Source: Ampullaceana balthica
Lineage: Eukaryota > Mollusca > Gastropoda > Lymnaeidae
Length of the DNA stretch: 64,000 nt
Direction of reading: 5' to 3'
Assembly: GCA_944989445.1 (NCBI GenBank)
Contig: CALYLW010000128.1
Location: 781,001-845,000 of the forward strand
Part shown: piece by piece, positions 1-14,100 of the stretch
Position numbering within the stretch: position 1 is the stretch's first letter
Layout of the letters: every line of letters starts with the position of its first letter
Notes under the pieces: model-generated
Seen by the model: the letters and a program-made list of their open reading frames with translations, nothing else
Database searches by the model: none
Told to the model about the DNA's origin: nothing
Translations under genes and position numbers: made by a program

Positions 1-1374
1 TCATGACAGATATGGTAATGTCAATCATAATTACTGAGCAGAAATCAAACCATGACCGACAAGGACTCGCAGGACAGGTTTATGATTCGGCCGAGTCACG
101 AAGGTCGAAAAACAAGTAGAGTTGCTTGTTCAGGGGGACTAATTTGGGTAGAAATTGAGGTCTGAGTCACCTCGGGCCTGTATTATTATTATATGAACAT
201 GATTGTAAGGTTTCATAGCGATTATGTACTTATGTTAGTTAGTACTTACGGATGGTTGTAAATAAATATGAGATGGTTGTATTTTCGTGCTGATGTTTTT
301 TATTATAATTTTTGGCTCCGGGTGACCTCGGGCAAAATTTCATTATAAGGAGATGTAATTATTTATATATATATATATATTTATGAAATTATGAGATATG
401 ATGATAATGATTTTGTTCATGATTATGAGTATTATGATGAATTATGTTGATTACGACTACTATATGCACATGATTGTTATATAATTGATTGTAATGGGTT
501 AAATACAAGCAGGCTGAAATGTCTATAGTCTGGATAAATAGTTATCCCTATAACATTATCTCATGCTGGAGGTAATCCTGGAATAAATATCTTAAGGAAT
601 TTATATGAGGAACCAGTAGAGTCAGTTGGTAAATAGAAAACAATCTAGCGTAAAAATGGTCAATTGTTGGATACTAATATGTGAGGTGTTATGACCAGTA
701 GTAGGTCGAAGGTTGGTTCTTTGAGAATTAAGATAATAATGTACGAGTAGTCAAGAAGTAGGAAGTCAGACCTGTATGGCATGGGAGATAGTCTCCCTTT
801 GTTATATAATTAACCAAGTTCCTGTGTGGCAGGAGCGATGGGCTGTATTTATACACATAGATTTAGAACTGTGCCTATGGAGGGGATAAGAGAGCTCAAT
901 AACACAGGTGGGAAAAATAATTAAGTGAGCAGTGATTGCTCCGTAAGATGCCACATGATGTGGACAAGTGCTTAAGTGTTAGAAATTTTTTGTGTGTGTC
1001 ATTTTTTCCAAGATTTGTAAATTGCATATTGTTAGATAGATTGATTATTATAGATAATGAGATGCATTAAGACTTCACATGTATATATATATTTTTCTTT
1101 TTGCATTGATGTATATATAGAATATGTAATTCATGTGTGGTAGTATGACGTCTGTCCTTCTCGAATGACGTTTGCGGGTTATTGAAGTCGTATACAGGTA
1201 CGACCATTTTGATTTCTTTTCTCATGCATGTTGTATATACTAAATTATTTTTAAAGATATTAATTCATGATGTATTATATTAATGTATTTATAATGTGCA
1301 GTGATTCCATGCCCTGTCTTTGTTGTATTGTGAGATTCTACTCGTAAGTAGAATCTAACGGAAGAGGGGGGATA
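1..1374. other. AT-rich sequence left of an LTR, possibly the 3' internal part of a retrotransposon
   Basis: I find no open frame or protein similarity. Because a purine-rich tract (GAAGAGGGGGGA, 1361-1372) and an LTR-like sequence follow directly, this stretch is probably the untranslated 3' internal part of a plus-oriented Gypsy-like element whose coding part lies off the left edge. A perfect 9-bp-arm hairpin (GATTCTACT / AGTAGAATC, 1333-1354) sits just before the tract. Confidence 0.35.
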
Positions 1375-1840
1375 TGTCAGGGTATGAGAATCACTGCGAA
1401 TGATTGTTGTGAGATTGTTGTGAGCCAGTGTGTGAGTCGGCTCAAGGCGTGCGTGACAAGAGTTCACTTGTGAATATGATGTTAATTGTATTCACCCGCT
1501 ATGCAAGTTAGAGAGCCGTGTCGTGGATAAATGGTGTGTGTGAGAGAGAGGGACGGAGGAAGACTGACCAGTGCAGAGGTCCATAGCCCTTGTTAGGGCT
1601 AGACATTTTGGTATAGAAGCGATGGAGTGATCGAGGGTAGTTCGACTAGCTGGTAACACATCGAGGTGTGCTCGAGGTTACAGCAAAGTGTACGCACTTA
1701 GGAGTAAGGTCCTTGTGAAAGGATTACGTTGGTGTACCTGAAGCTATTGATGTACATACGTTGCTGACTAATAAAGATTATATTATCCATTGACAAGAGT
1801 CGAGACTTGTCTTCTTTTATCCAGAACCCAGAACGCAACA
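1375..1840 (+). mobile_element. LTR (probable 3' LTR of a Gypsy-like retrotransposon)
   Basis: It begins TGTCAGGGTATGAGAATC immediately after a polypurine tract and ends CCAGAACCCAGAACGCAACA, so it has TG...CA ends. AATAAA occurs at 1770-1775, about 70 bp before the 3' end, as expected for an R region. The 31-bp minisatellite starts on the next base, so the element landed in or at the edge of the array. The 5' LTR is not in the window, so a solo LTR cannot be ruled out. Confidence 0.6.
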
Positions 1841-2990
1841 ATTACTACATATATACATAACACAATCACTGATATTACTACATATACATAAGACAATCAC
1901 TGATATTACTACATATACATAAGACAATCACTGATATTACTACGTATACATAAGACAATTACTGATATTACTACGTATACATAAGACAATTACTGATATT
2001 ACTACATATACATAAGACAATTACTGATATTACTACATATATACATAACACAATCACTGATATTACTACATATATACATAAGACAATTACTGATATTACT
2101 ACGTATACATAAGACAATTACTGATATTACTACGTATACATAACACAATCACTGATATTACTACGTATACATAACACAATCACTGATATTACTACATATA
2201 CATAAGACAATTACTGATATTACTACGTATACATAAGACAATCACTGATATTACTACATATATACATAACACAATTACTGATATTACTACATATATACAT
2301 AAGACAATTACTGATATTACTACATATATACATAACACAATCACTGATATTACTACATATATACATAACACAATCACTGATATTACTACATATATACATA
2401 ACACAATTACTGATATTACTACATATATACATAACACAATCACTGATATTACTACATATATACATAACACAATCACTGATATTACTACATATATACATAA
2501 GACAATTACTGATATTACTACGTATACATAAGACAATCACTGATATTACTACATATACATAAGACAATCACTGATATTACTACATATATACATAAGACAA
2601 TTACTGATATTACTACATATATACATAAGACAATCACTGATATTACTACATATACATAAGACAATTACTGATATTACTACATATACATAAGACAATTACT
2701 GATATTACTACATATATACATAAGACAATCACTGATATTACTACATATATACATAAGACAATCACTGATATTACTACATATATACATAAGACAATTACTG
2801 ATATTACTACGTATACATAAGACAATCACTGATATTACTACATATATACATAAGACAATCACTGATATTACTACATATACATAAGACAATCACTGATATT
2901 ACTACGTATACATAAGACAATCACTGATATTACTACATATACATAAGACAATCACTGATATTACTACATATACATAAGACAATCACTGAT
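1841..2990. repeat. 31/33-bp minisatellite, left block
   Basis: About 36 tandem copies of a unit containing CATAAGACAATCACTGATAT, with TACATATACA and TACATATATACA variants that make 31- and 33-bp units. The same unit returns at 5668-6650. Both blocks lie in the CC2D1 intron after exon 12. The repetitive open frames inside are by-products of the period. Confidence 0.95.
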
Positions 2991-4620
2991 ATTAATAATA
3001 ATAATAATAAATTGATTATTTATATAGCGTTGTATCCCAGTAAGGAACTGGGCTCACAGCGCTTTACATGAAAGAAATAACATACTTATAAGTATTAAAT
3101 TAACATTCATATCACAACAAACACACACAATTACAATACATTATACATAAGCTACGTTAATCATTTACAAGAAATGTTGTTTCATCAATTTTAAAAATAA
3201 ATTTTGAAAAGATGTGTCTTAAGTGCAGTCTTGAAGGACTTGGTTGTTTGAATACCACGTATGTGTAATGGTAGAGAATTCCATTGTTTGGCTGCACAAA
3301 AAGAGAACGACCTTTCACCAAACGTTTTGGTGCGTGTCGTAGGAACAGAGAGAACGCGTGTGTCTGCAGAAGATCTTAGCTTGCGAGTGGGTGAGTAGAC
3401 CGACAAAAGTTCAGTAAGATACGATGGGCTTGAGTCCGAAAAGAAATTGTGACAGAGAACGGCCAGTTTGTAATCAATACGGGCTTGTATAGGCAGCCAA
3501 TGAAGTGAGCGAAGAAGTGGAGTAACATGGTCATGTTTTTTTGCATTGAGCACCAGTCTGGCAGCTGAATTTTGAACTTTCTGTAGTCTTTCAATGCATT
3601 GTTTTGGCACACCTGACAGAAGAGAATTGCAGTAATCCATACGAGCCAGTACAAGAGCACAGACTAGTGTTTTTGTGGCACTAACTGTTAAGTAATGACG
3701 GATTGAGCTGATCTGACGAATGGCAGTGTAGGCAGAGCGACAGATGTGATTGATGAAGTTGTTAATAGACATGTTGTCAGAAATAATGTAGCCAAGATTC
3801 CTAGTCGATGTTGTGAACAGAATATCCGAACTGGCTACGTGAATTGACTTCGGAAGAGACAAAGTACTGCGTGATTTATTGTTGCAAAATAGAAGTGCTT
3901 CAGTCTTGTCATCATTCAGCTTGAGTTTGCTTAACGTCATCCAAGACTTCACTTCACCAATGCACTCCTGCAACAATTGGACACCGGAGTCCATATTAGA
4001 GGGATCAGTGTGAATATATAGTTGAGTATCATCTGCAAATGATTGGCTTTTAACTGAATGCTTTTCAAGCAGTAGAAGTAGCGGTCTTGTATACAGTACA
4101 AAAAGTACCGGACCCAAAACAGAACCCTGAGGCACACCATAAAGCAAGTCAGCTTTGTGAGAGATACAACCATCTACTGATACTACCTGTGATCTGTTAG
4201 ATAAGTATGATTGAAACCAAGCCAGAACTGAGCCAGAAATTCCAAAATAACTTTGCAGGGTTTTCAGCAGTATTTGATGGTCAACAGTGTCAAAGGCTGC
4301 ACTAAGATCTAAGAGGACCAATATAGAAATTTTCCCACTGTCCAGTGCGAGCAGGAGGTCATTTGTTACCTTCAACAGAGTGGTCTCTGTGCTGTGAGAA
4401 GGTCTGTAGGCCGACTGATTAGGACTTAATAGAGTGTGGTCATTTAGATAAGAAAAAAGTTGTTTTAAGACTAGTTTTTCAATGACTTTCGACAAAAATG
4501 AAATATTAGACACAGGTCGATAGTTGTTTAAATTGTTTTGGTCTAACCCTTTTTTTTTCAGCAAGGGTTTTATAATATGACTTGTCAGTTTATGCGCCCA
4601 TTGGTCCATACATTATTGCC
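2991..4620 (-). mobile_element. 5'-truncated L2/CR1-type LINE with nearly open reverse transcriptase frame
   Basis: An uninterrupted minus-strand frame, 4609 to 3191 (472 residues), carries reverse transcriptase motifs in order: NYRPVSNISFLSKVIEK, LLDLSAAFDTVDH, YGVPQGSVLGPVLF and SFADDTQLYI, then the family C-terminal block (RMDYCNSLLSGV, LHWLPIQARIDYKLAVL). The 3' UTR contains GCGCTGTGAGC and GCGCTATATAAATA and ends in a short ATT tail (about 2991-3010), typical of L2/CR1-like elements. The endonuclease and the start of the frame are missing, so this is a truncated insertion, and it interrupts the 31-bp array. The open frame suggests a recent insertion. Confidence 0.85.
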
Positions 4621-5667
4621 CCCACATGTATCAAAAACATGTAAACGAAAAATTGTAACTACTTACAAATATGAATAACAAAGAACTATTTATTTTGCAT
4701 GAAACCTTTGAACTAAAGTTTATCACTGGATAAAAGAAAATATTAAAGTATCAACAGTTAATCGTATATACAATTTAATATACACGTTTTTTAGGAATTG
4801 AAATAAACGTTTTCATTATTGCAGATCGATTCATTTGTCAAAATATTGATTTCAAGTCACCGTCTTTTCTTAAGTTTCCATTCTACATCCAATCTTTGAT
4901 AGATTTGCTGCTTTTTACAATATTAGATAGCATCTTCTCTCCCTTCCTTATTATGGAGTTGTTCCCCTGGTACTCCCGTGTTCTACAGTGCAATTCTCTC
5001 TTCTCAAATTGTTTAATTTCTTATCCAGTGATGTGTTTTATTGTTTGGGTGATTAGATTTCATTGACAACAGCCAATAGACTCAACTCTGACCAAAACTC
5101 CAGAAATGATTGGACGATATTTATAGGACTAAACTCCAAAAATATCGACATACAGAAGCCTGTGTAATGGTGTTAGCGGAGATTGTTCCGGGGCGCCGTG
5201 GCGCCTTCGGCGCCCACTTCTTTTAGGGCGCCTACGGCGCCCACCTTATTCATAAGCAAAAATTAAACTTGCTGAAATGTTCACAAAGTATTTTTATAGG
5301 GGCCGCCACTTTTTTTGTCAAAACCCCAAGTAACTTATCCCTTGTTTGATAAATACGAAATATTAAACTTCCTGAAATGTACACAAAGTATTTTATAATT
5401 ATAAATCATCAAATCCTATTTTTACATCGTTCCCTTTTTCCAAAATTAAGATATAAGCTAAAGCAATGACGTCATATAAAATATTTTTTACAGCGCGTCT
5501 TTAATTTGTAATTAATTTGCACACCTTTTGATGCACACCTTGTGTTAAATATAAGATCAACCAATGACGTCATATTAAATATTTTTACAGCGCTAATCAC
5601 CACACGATTTTTTAAAACTGCTATAGACTGTTGTACATCATCAGCGTTCCACATCCAATGAGATTAT
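4621..5667. other. Intronic spacer with a GGCGCC-rich repeat fragment
   Basis: No gene is seen. At about 5188-5260 clustered palindromes of GGCGCC and GTAGGCGCC-like blocks occur, followed by sequence that reappears in reverse orientation at 52440-52975, including AATCACCACACGATTTTTTA at 5596-5615. This marks an unclassified dispersed repeat. The motif CAATGACGTCATAT occurs twice (about 5464 and 5561). Confidence 0.5.
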
Positions 5668-6650
5668 GTACGTATACATAACACAATCACTGATATTACT
5701 ACATATACATAAGACAATCACTGATATTACTACATATATACATAAGACAATCACTGATATTACTACATATATACATAAGACAATCACTGATATTACTACA
5801 TATATACATAAGACAATCACTGATATTACTACATATATACATAAGACAATCACTGATATTACTACATATATACATAAGACAATTACTGATATTACTACAT
5901 ATATACATAAGACAATTACTGATATTACTACATATACATAAGACAATCACTGATATTACTACATATACATAAGACAATTACTGATATTACTACATATATA
6001 CATAAGACAATCACTGATATTACTACATATACATAAGACAATTACTGATATTACTACGTATACATAACACAATCACTGATATTACTACGTATACATAACA
6101 CAATCACTGATATTACTACATATACATAAGACAATTACTGATATTACTACGTATACATAAGACAATCACTGATATTACTACATATACATAAGACAATCAC
6201 TGATATTACTACATATACATAAGACAATCACTGATATTACTACGTATACATAAGACAATCACTGATATTACTACATATACATAAGACAATCACTGATATT
6301 ACTACATATATACATCAGACAATCACTGATATTACTACCTATACATAAGACAATCACTGATATTACTACATATATACTTAAGACAATCACTGATATTACT
6401 ACCTATACATCAGACAATCACTGATATTACTACATATATACATCAGACAACCACTGATATTACTACATATATACATCAGACAATCACTGATATTACTACC
6501 TATACATCAGACAATCACTGATATTACTACATATATACATCAGACAATCACTGATATTACTACATATACATCAGACAATCACTGATATTACTACCTATAC
6601 ATCAGACAATCACTGATATTACTACGTATACATGAGACAATCACTGACTG
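5668..6650. repeat. 31/33-bp minisatellite, right block, touching CC2D1 exon 12
   Basis: About 31 copies of the same unit as at 1841-2990. The rightmost copies, with CATCAGACAAT variants, run straight into the 3' end of CC2D1 exon 12: the minus-strand exon end AACAGTCAGTGATTGTCT shares TCAGTGATTGTCT with the repeat unit. The array therefore contains the 5' splice site region of this intron. Confidence 0.95.
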
Positions 6651-9600
6651 TTTTGTCTCTGAATGGGAGCTGATGATGGTCCAGGCTGCTGGGACGCTGC
6701 ACTTCCATGGGGAGCTCCTGGTCTAGCTGCCACAGCTGGTGCCATGATCGGCTTGTTTGCTACAGCCGGTGGTCCAGCCGGTCTGGTTGCTGTGGTAGGG
6801 GATGTTGCTGGTTTTTGTGCCACGGGCGGTGCAGCAGAAGACGGTGCAGGTGCTGTAGGCTGTGGTGCAGGGCTTGGCTTGTCTTGAGGAATTGGTGCGT
6901 AGCCTGAAAGTGATCAATTAATTGTGAAATAAAAGTGCAGTCAAACAAGCATGTCAGTGACAGAATCAATATGACAATAGATTCTGAGGTGACAGTATCA
7001 ATATGACAATAGATTCTGAGGTGACAGTATCAATATGACAATAGATTCTGAGGTGACAGTATCAATATGACAATAGATTCTGAGGTGACAGTATCAATAT
7101 GACAATAGATTCTGAGTCTACTTCAAAAGGCAGCCTGAGTAAATAAACTAAATTATTGATTAGTTTAAATGTACAACAAAGATAAAGTATGATAGGTCAA
7201 TACTGAAGTTGTTGAGTTGTTAAGATGTACAACAAAGATAAAGTATGATAGGTCAATACTGAAGTTGTTGAGTTGTTAAGATGTACAACAAAGATAAAGT
7301 ATGATAGGTCAATACTGAAGTTGATGAGTTGTTAAGATGTACAACAAAGATAAAGTATGATAGGTCAATACTGAAGTTGTTGAGTTGTTAAGATGTACAA
7401 CAAAGATAAAGTATGATAGGTCAATACTGAAGCATCCTCAAGTAACAACTGGAAACTAACCTGGTGGAGTTGGAAGCTCATCAAAATCTACAGGTTTTCC
7501 CCCTCTATACATTTTGATAGCATCTTCATATTGCTGGAAATAATTATATACGACAAAAAAACATTAGGAGGGTTAGAAAATTGTGATAGATATATTCTAA
7601 TAGCTGTCAATTGAATACACATGACAGCACTAAGATACAGCACTAAGACAACACAAGTTAGTCTTGCAGCACCAAATCTAACAAAGTATGACATTAAAAC
7701 TTCTATTGTCTAATATTTGCACCAAAGAAAGGAATCAACCATCAAAACATGAGTAGAAAGTGTGTCTCACTAACCTTGACTATCCTTCCCATGAAAGTGT
7801 GTCTCACTAACCTTGACTATCCTTCCCATGAAAGTGTGTCTCACTAACCTTGACTATCCTTCCCATGAAAGTGTGTCTCACTAACCTTGACTATCCTTCC
7901 CATGAAAGTGTGTCTCACTAACCTTGACTATCCTTCCCATCAAAGTGTGTCTCACTTACCTTTACTATCCTTACCATGAAAGTGTGTCTCACTAACCTTG
8001 ACTATCCTTCCCATAAAAGTGTGTCTCACTTACCTTGACTATCCTTCCCATGAAAGTGTGTCTCACTAACCTTGACTATCCTTCCCATGAAAGTGTGTCT
8101 CACTAACCTTGACTATCCTTCCCATCAAAGTGTGTCTCACTTACCTTTACTATCCTTACCATGAAAGTGTGTCTCACTAACCTTGACTATCCTTCCCATA
8201 AAAGTGTGTCTCACTAACCTTGACTATCCTTCCCATGAAAGTGTGTCTCACTAACCTTGACTATCCTTCCCATCAAAGTGTGTCTCACTTACCTTTACTA
8301 TCCTTACCATGAAAGTGTGTCTCACTAACCTTGACTATCCTTCCCATGAAAGTGTGTCTCACTTACCTTGACTATCCTTCCCATGAAAGTGTGTCTCACT
8401 TACCTTGACTATCCTTCCCATTCTCCTTGCTTTGCCCGAGTCCCCTTCAGATTTAGCAGAACTTTCAGAAGCTTTGTATTTCTCAAGTCTCTGAGTAAGG
8501 GCTTCCATGACAGTCTTTGGTGCATCAGGGGCATGAAAAATGGCCTTTTCTTCTGTGAGAATATGACATATGAATCAACATAGACAAAGGCATATCTCCC
8601 CAACCCCCCCAATTTACCATGCTGGTAGGGACAGAGAGGAAGGCTATTCCCAAGACTATGATGGTAGGGACAGAGAGAAAGCCTACTCCCACAAATATGA
8701 TGGTAGGGACAGAGAGGAAGGCTATTCCCACAACTATAATGGTAGGAACTGAGAGAAAGCCTAACATCCAAACTTTGATGGTAGGGACATAGAGAAAGTC
8801 TAACATCCTAACTTTGATGGTAGGGACATAGAGGAAGCCTAACATCCAAACTTTGATGGTAGGGACATAGAGGAAGCCTAACATCCAAACTTTGATGGTA
8901 GGGACATAGAGGAAGCCTAACATCCAAACTTTGATGGTAGGGACATAGAGGAAGCCTAACATCCAAACTTTGATGGTAGGGACATAGAGGAAGCCTAACA
9001 TCCAAACGTTGATGGTAGGGACATAGAGGAAGCCTAACATCCAAACGTTGATGGTAGGGACATAGAGGAAGCCTAACATCCAAACTTTGATGGTAGGGAC
9101 ATAGAGGAAGCCTAACATCCAAACTTGTAGTAGTGAGTCACTGTTTCATGATAGTTAGTACACAAATTCCAAAGTCCTTAGCAATTAATTGATTTAAATA
9201 TATTGATGGACCTTGAGTAAATGTATGGATGTAATTGGATAAATAAATGACAAGTCTTGCCCACATGGTCATTCAGTTTTTGTTAACAACAAAAAATTAC
9301 ACATCCAACTATTTGTTACGTTTCAGACTGGTACACATCCAACTGATACTAACACACCAACTGTTACTGCCTACTATTTCTGTACACATTTCACACACGT
9401 CTAAAAAGTACACATTTGACTGCTACTTATACATACACCTATGGCCTAGACATCCATCTGGTACTCACGTTCAGCGCTGACTGTTGGCAGCTCTGGCTCT
9501 TCACCAGCGGCTTGATTGCTTGACCTTTGGACTGCTGTGTTTACCTGGGGCTCAAAGCCAGACCGCACAGCAGTTCCTACATTAAAAAATAGGAATGGAA

Positions 9601-11024
9601 TTCTTCATATGTAATGTTTGTGATTCATCATGTAAGATTTAAGAATATATATTTCTCTAAAATGATGCTAACCTTGTACTTCCTCTGGACCTGGTGGCAT
9701 TTGTGACAAATCAACATTCTTTCCTTCATCTACAGCTTGTATCACATTATCAAATTGCTGGATCAAATTAACATTAAAAAGTTAATAATTATTAATGAGT
9801 TTATTCAAGAACTAACTAAAGGAAAAGTCTTCAAACTTAAGGAGAAACTGATTCCAATTTTTTTTAAAAATCTTACAAATGCCTAGTATTTATGAAATTT
9901 TAAACTACAGTCGAAACCACTTACCTCGAGCTCGGTTAGCTCGACCACCCCACTTACTCTACGTTTTTTATTGGAACCGCCAAATTCTCTCTTTGTCTTA
10001 GCATTTTTTCATTGGCTAATTCGATTTTTCTAAGTCGGCGAAACCTAATACCTCGAGCACAAAAGAGGGCCAAATTTGCAACTTAACGTTGGTTAGCTCG
10101 ATCCTCGTCGGTTCGCCTAGCAATGCATTTTTAGTTCAAAATAGTGTTGACATCTCGCTTTCTTCGAGACGTCCGGCTATTGTGTGATTCTACGAGATTT
10201 CAAAAAAAATTACCTGATGTTATTATCTTCTTTCACTTTCGATCCATGTGTGAATTAGATGTATTCACCCGAGGTGCCCGTAAATCGGCGTTAGCGATCT
10301 TTAATCCGTCATTATTTCGCAGTGCATGTTATATTATTATTAAACTTAATTCATTTTCTGATGCATTGATCATTTTATTTTTTAAGATGAACGAATATCT
10401 TTAGAAATGAAAATAAAGGTTTGTATCGAGAATCGACGTTGGTTTTTATATAATTAAATTAAAAATTATTATTCTTTTAAAAGTTTGTTGTTGCTTTGTT
10501 ACCAGTAAGATACGTGACTGTGACACTAACACGCGCGTGATGATGAAATCAAATCATTTTCTTAATATTCCAGTACATGTATATAATATTATTAATATAC
10601 ACATCATCACTTTTGTAGGTCGAATTTTGATAAGGAATGATTTTTAAAAAAAATTCCCTTAGACTAAGTTGCCGGCCGGGGTTTAACACACAGCCCACAG
10701 CGTGCTGTAATCAACGGTCAAGGCCACCATAGTTTTATTTATATTATTACAAGACTGAGGAAATTCGAGAGCGTTCTGATAGTAACAGATATCCTGCAGG
10801 TCAAAAGCATTAAACTTAAAATTACCATATTGATATGTTTATTTTTATTTTTTTTATTCGCTGATTCGACGGCATTGCAAACACTAGCCGCTGACACGCG
10901 CCATTGACTAGGCGAGGCGTAAACTTTGACCTTTTAGCGCATGCGCAGACAATTATAAACTGGTAACTTATTTTTAATTAATCGAAACATGACAGAGACG
11001 TAAAGTCCTTTACTTCGGCATAAA

Positions 11025-11122
<98 letters not shown>

Positions 11123-14100
11123 TCCAGATTAGTCATAACTTTTCCCGACTTTCAAGGCCGAGAATTTTTTTTAAAGAATTCCCGACTTTTTCGAAGATTC
11201 CTGAGTGGGAACCATGGTTATATTTAAATTTTAAACGGTCCTTAAAATCGAAAGGTCATTACAACCTTAGGAAAGAGTGATGAAATATTAGGGTTCCGAT
11301 ACGATTCGGATTAATCGTCCCATCACTAATTAACGCTAACTAATTAATCATGTACATAATGAAATTTCAAGCACGTTAATATTTTGCCGCCATATTGGTT
11401 TTCGTTTTAACTCGATCATCGGTTATCTCGACCCCATTTTTCATACCCCAACGCCGTCGACTTAAGCGGTTTCGACTGTATTATACTTAAAAGTCACAAG
11501 TTTTTATAGCATCAATGATTTGTTGAAGCAGAATATTGACCTTGGCGATCTTGACGTAACTGCCAGCCTTAGCCATGTCCCCTGATTGTTTAGCCATCAG
11601 TGCAGCTTTCCTGTACTCATCTCTTTTAGCAAGCAACACTTGCTTTGTGTCTGAGGGTCAACGTTAATGAAGCAACATGTAAACAACAGTTTCTTATAGG
11701 CTTAGAGTGTCACATTTAGGATCTTGAGAAAAAAAAACAAACCAGATTATGGAAACCATTGTTAAACTTTGTTTAATTCCATATTTAAAAAAAGGTGATT
11801 TCAAACCCAATATTCTTGAAAAATAGATTTCTTCTATATTAATAAGGTAAACAAGTCTTGCAAACAGAAATTTGACTTAAATAACGGATTTAGATATTTA
11901 AAAAAGATTTTTTTTTAAATTGGTTTGAAAAATATTTGAATACTCTGGTAAGATCAAGAGTCAAAAGTAATTTTATACAGATACTCACTATTGACAGGTC
12001 CAGCTGATGCAGGCATTGGTAGATTCCCTGATGAATTGGCTGGTGATACTGCTGTAAAAACAATGAGAGTTGTTCAGTTGTTTGTAGACAGTTAATCTCA
12101 TTAAAGGATGAAATAATTTACTATAATATCTATTTTAGTTAGTTTGTTTTATAAGAGGATATTTATTTGTGGCATAAAAATGTTGTCAACTGATGAATTT
12201 TGTAACAAAATGAATTTGAAGAAGCCATCAATCAACATCATGAATTTTATTCCAAATTGGATAATTCTAAGAATTAAGGGTCCATTTATATGCGGGTATT
12301 TGTGGTCTTTTTTTAAAAACAAAAAGCTGGGATTGTGCACCTTATTATAAATAATGTAATATATGTCATTTGTGTGTGCTTAAACCTATATTTAAAATGC
12401 ATTTTCCGATAACAAGCCATTTTACCTTCCAAATCCAGAAGCCCATAGACAGTACATGCAAGTTTAAGCTTACCATTACTCGGCTGAGCTAGAGATGGAG
12501 GATTGTCCTGTGTGACACTGCCTGAAGGCTCCAGAGCCACACTTGAACCCATAGCTACAGGAGGAGGAATATCTTCTTCAGTAATAGGCTTCCCAGCTTT
12601 TGCTTGGCGGAGAAGGTCGCTCAGAGTCTAAAAATCATAAAATGACAATTGAAAATATGAGCAACAATCCAGTGAAAATAAAAAAACCCAGAACAAATCT
12701 CAATTGTTGCCTGCTCTAAAAATCAAATATTAGATTACATTAAATCTACATCATTGCAAGTTTTGACTCAATACAGCAATGCTCAATCACCAATGGAGTT
12801 TTCAATTTAAACAAATACTAAGTCGTGCTCTATTGTATTCTTTGTTAAAAATGTAAGTGTCAGATGCCAATTACAATATTTTTACTTAGCTCTATACAGT
12901 TTTTCACTAAGAAAACAATAATTTGCTTTTAATCATGTTTTGACAAGAACTAAACATCACGGAGAACTTAAGTCAGTGATCAAATAAAATTTAAGTGAAA
13001 AGAACTAAATAGTATTTAAAGAAAACGAAATGTTCCAATGAAACTACCTTTATTCCACGATCTAGTCGTCTCTGCTTGGAACTATCCCCAGCAGTTTTAG
13101 CAGCAGCAGATGCTTGTTTATACATAAACAATCTCTCTTCCAGTACTCCTGCCACACCTCCCACATTGCCCACTGGTCTAGGAGTTGGTGCGGGCCCAGG
13201 TCTAGGTGCAGGGCTTGGGGCTGCTGGAGAAGGCAGTTGTCTGGGCACAGGGGTTGGGTTAATGGTAGGCATCAAGGGTTTGGCAGCAGGTTGAGGAAGG
13301 AACTGTTGTGGTGGAGGGGCTGACTGTTTAGGTGCAGAGTAAGGGGCACTATTTGGAATTTGATTGGTCTCATCATCGTCAAGATCTTCTAGCTCTGCCT
13401 TAAGAAAAGGAACAATTAAAAACAGTTTAATTGTATTTTCAATACACTTCAATTGCAAGAAATCCCCATAACATGTTTTAAAATGTAAAAATCTTCAAAT
13501 TAACTTAATTTTTTTTTAATGAACAAAGATAAGAAGAACATAATAGCTGTGCTATGTTGGTTTCATATTTAAGACCATAATCTTTCTGGATGATAATTCT
13601 TTAAGGGTACAGAATATTTAGTTAGTGAAAGTGAAATGACTTGAGATAAAAATAAAAAAAACAATTTTTCATTTTCATTTTCATAAAGATTTCAGTCAAA
13701 TCCTTCGTTAGTAAGAATTTCATGGTCAAAAGAAGCCCCTGGATAAATTCGTAGCAGTAAAAATTAAATGTTTCTATTTGTAATGGCTCAGTTTACATGC
13801 TTCTATTTTGTAATGGCTGAGTTTACATATTTCTATTTTGTAATGGCTGAGTTTACATGTTTCTATTTTGTAATGGCTGAGTTTACATGTTTCTATTTAG
13901 TAATGGCTGAGTTTACATGTTTCTATTTTGTAATGGCTGAGTTTACATATTTCTATTTTGTAATGGCTGAGTTTATATGTTTCTATTTTGTAATGGCTGA
14001 GTATACCAGCAGATCTGGATCCTCTGTGTCAGAAAGGTCTACATGATCCTCTATGTCAGCTTTCGCGATCTTCTCCAACTCCGCTAAAGATATGTGACCT

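Noticed and set aside
6663..6887. Plus-strand frames over CC2D1 exon 12
   Set aside because: They are antisense shadows of the Pro/Ala-rich exon; splice sites and reading phase support the minus strand.
8525..9118. 197-residue minus-strand frame with a 13-residue repeat
   Set aside because: It lies in CC2D1 intron 9 and is a by-product of the 39-bp array; its last part is exon 10 read in a wrong frame.
13076..13323. Gly/Ala-rich plus-strand frames at 13076-13323
   Set aside because: Antisense shadows of CC2D1 exon 4.
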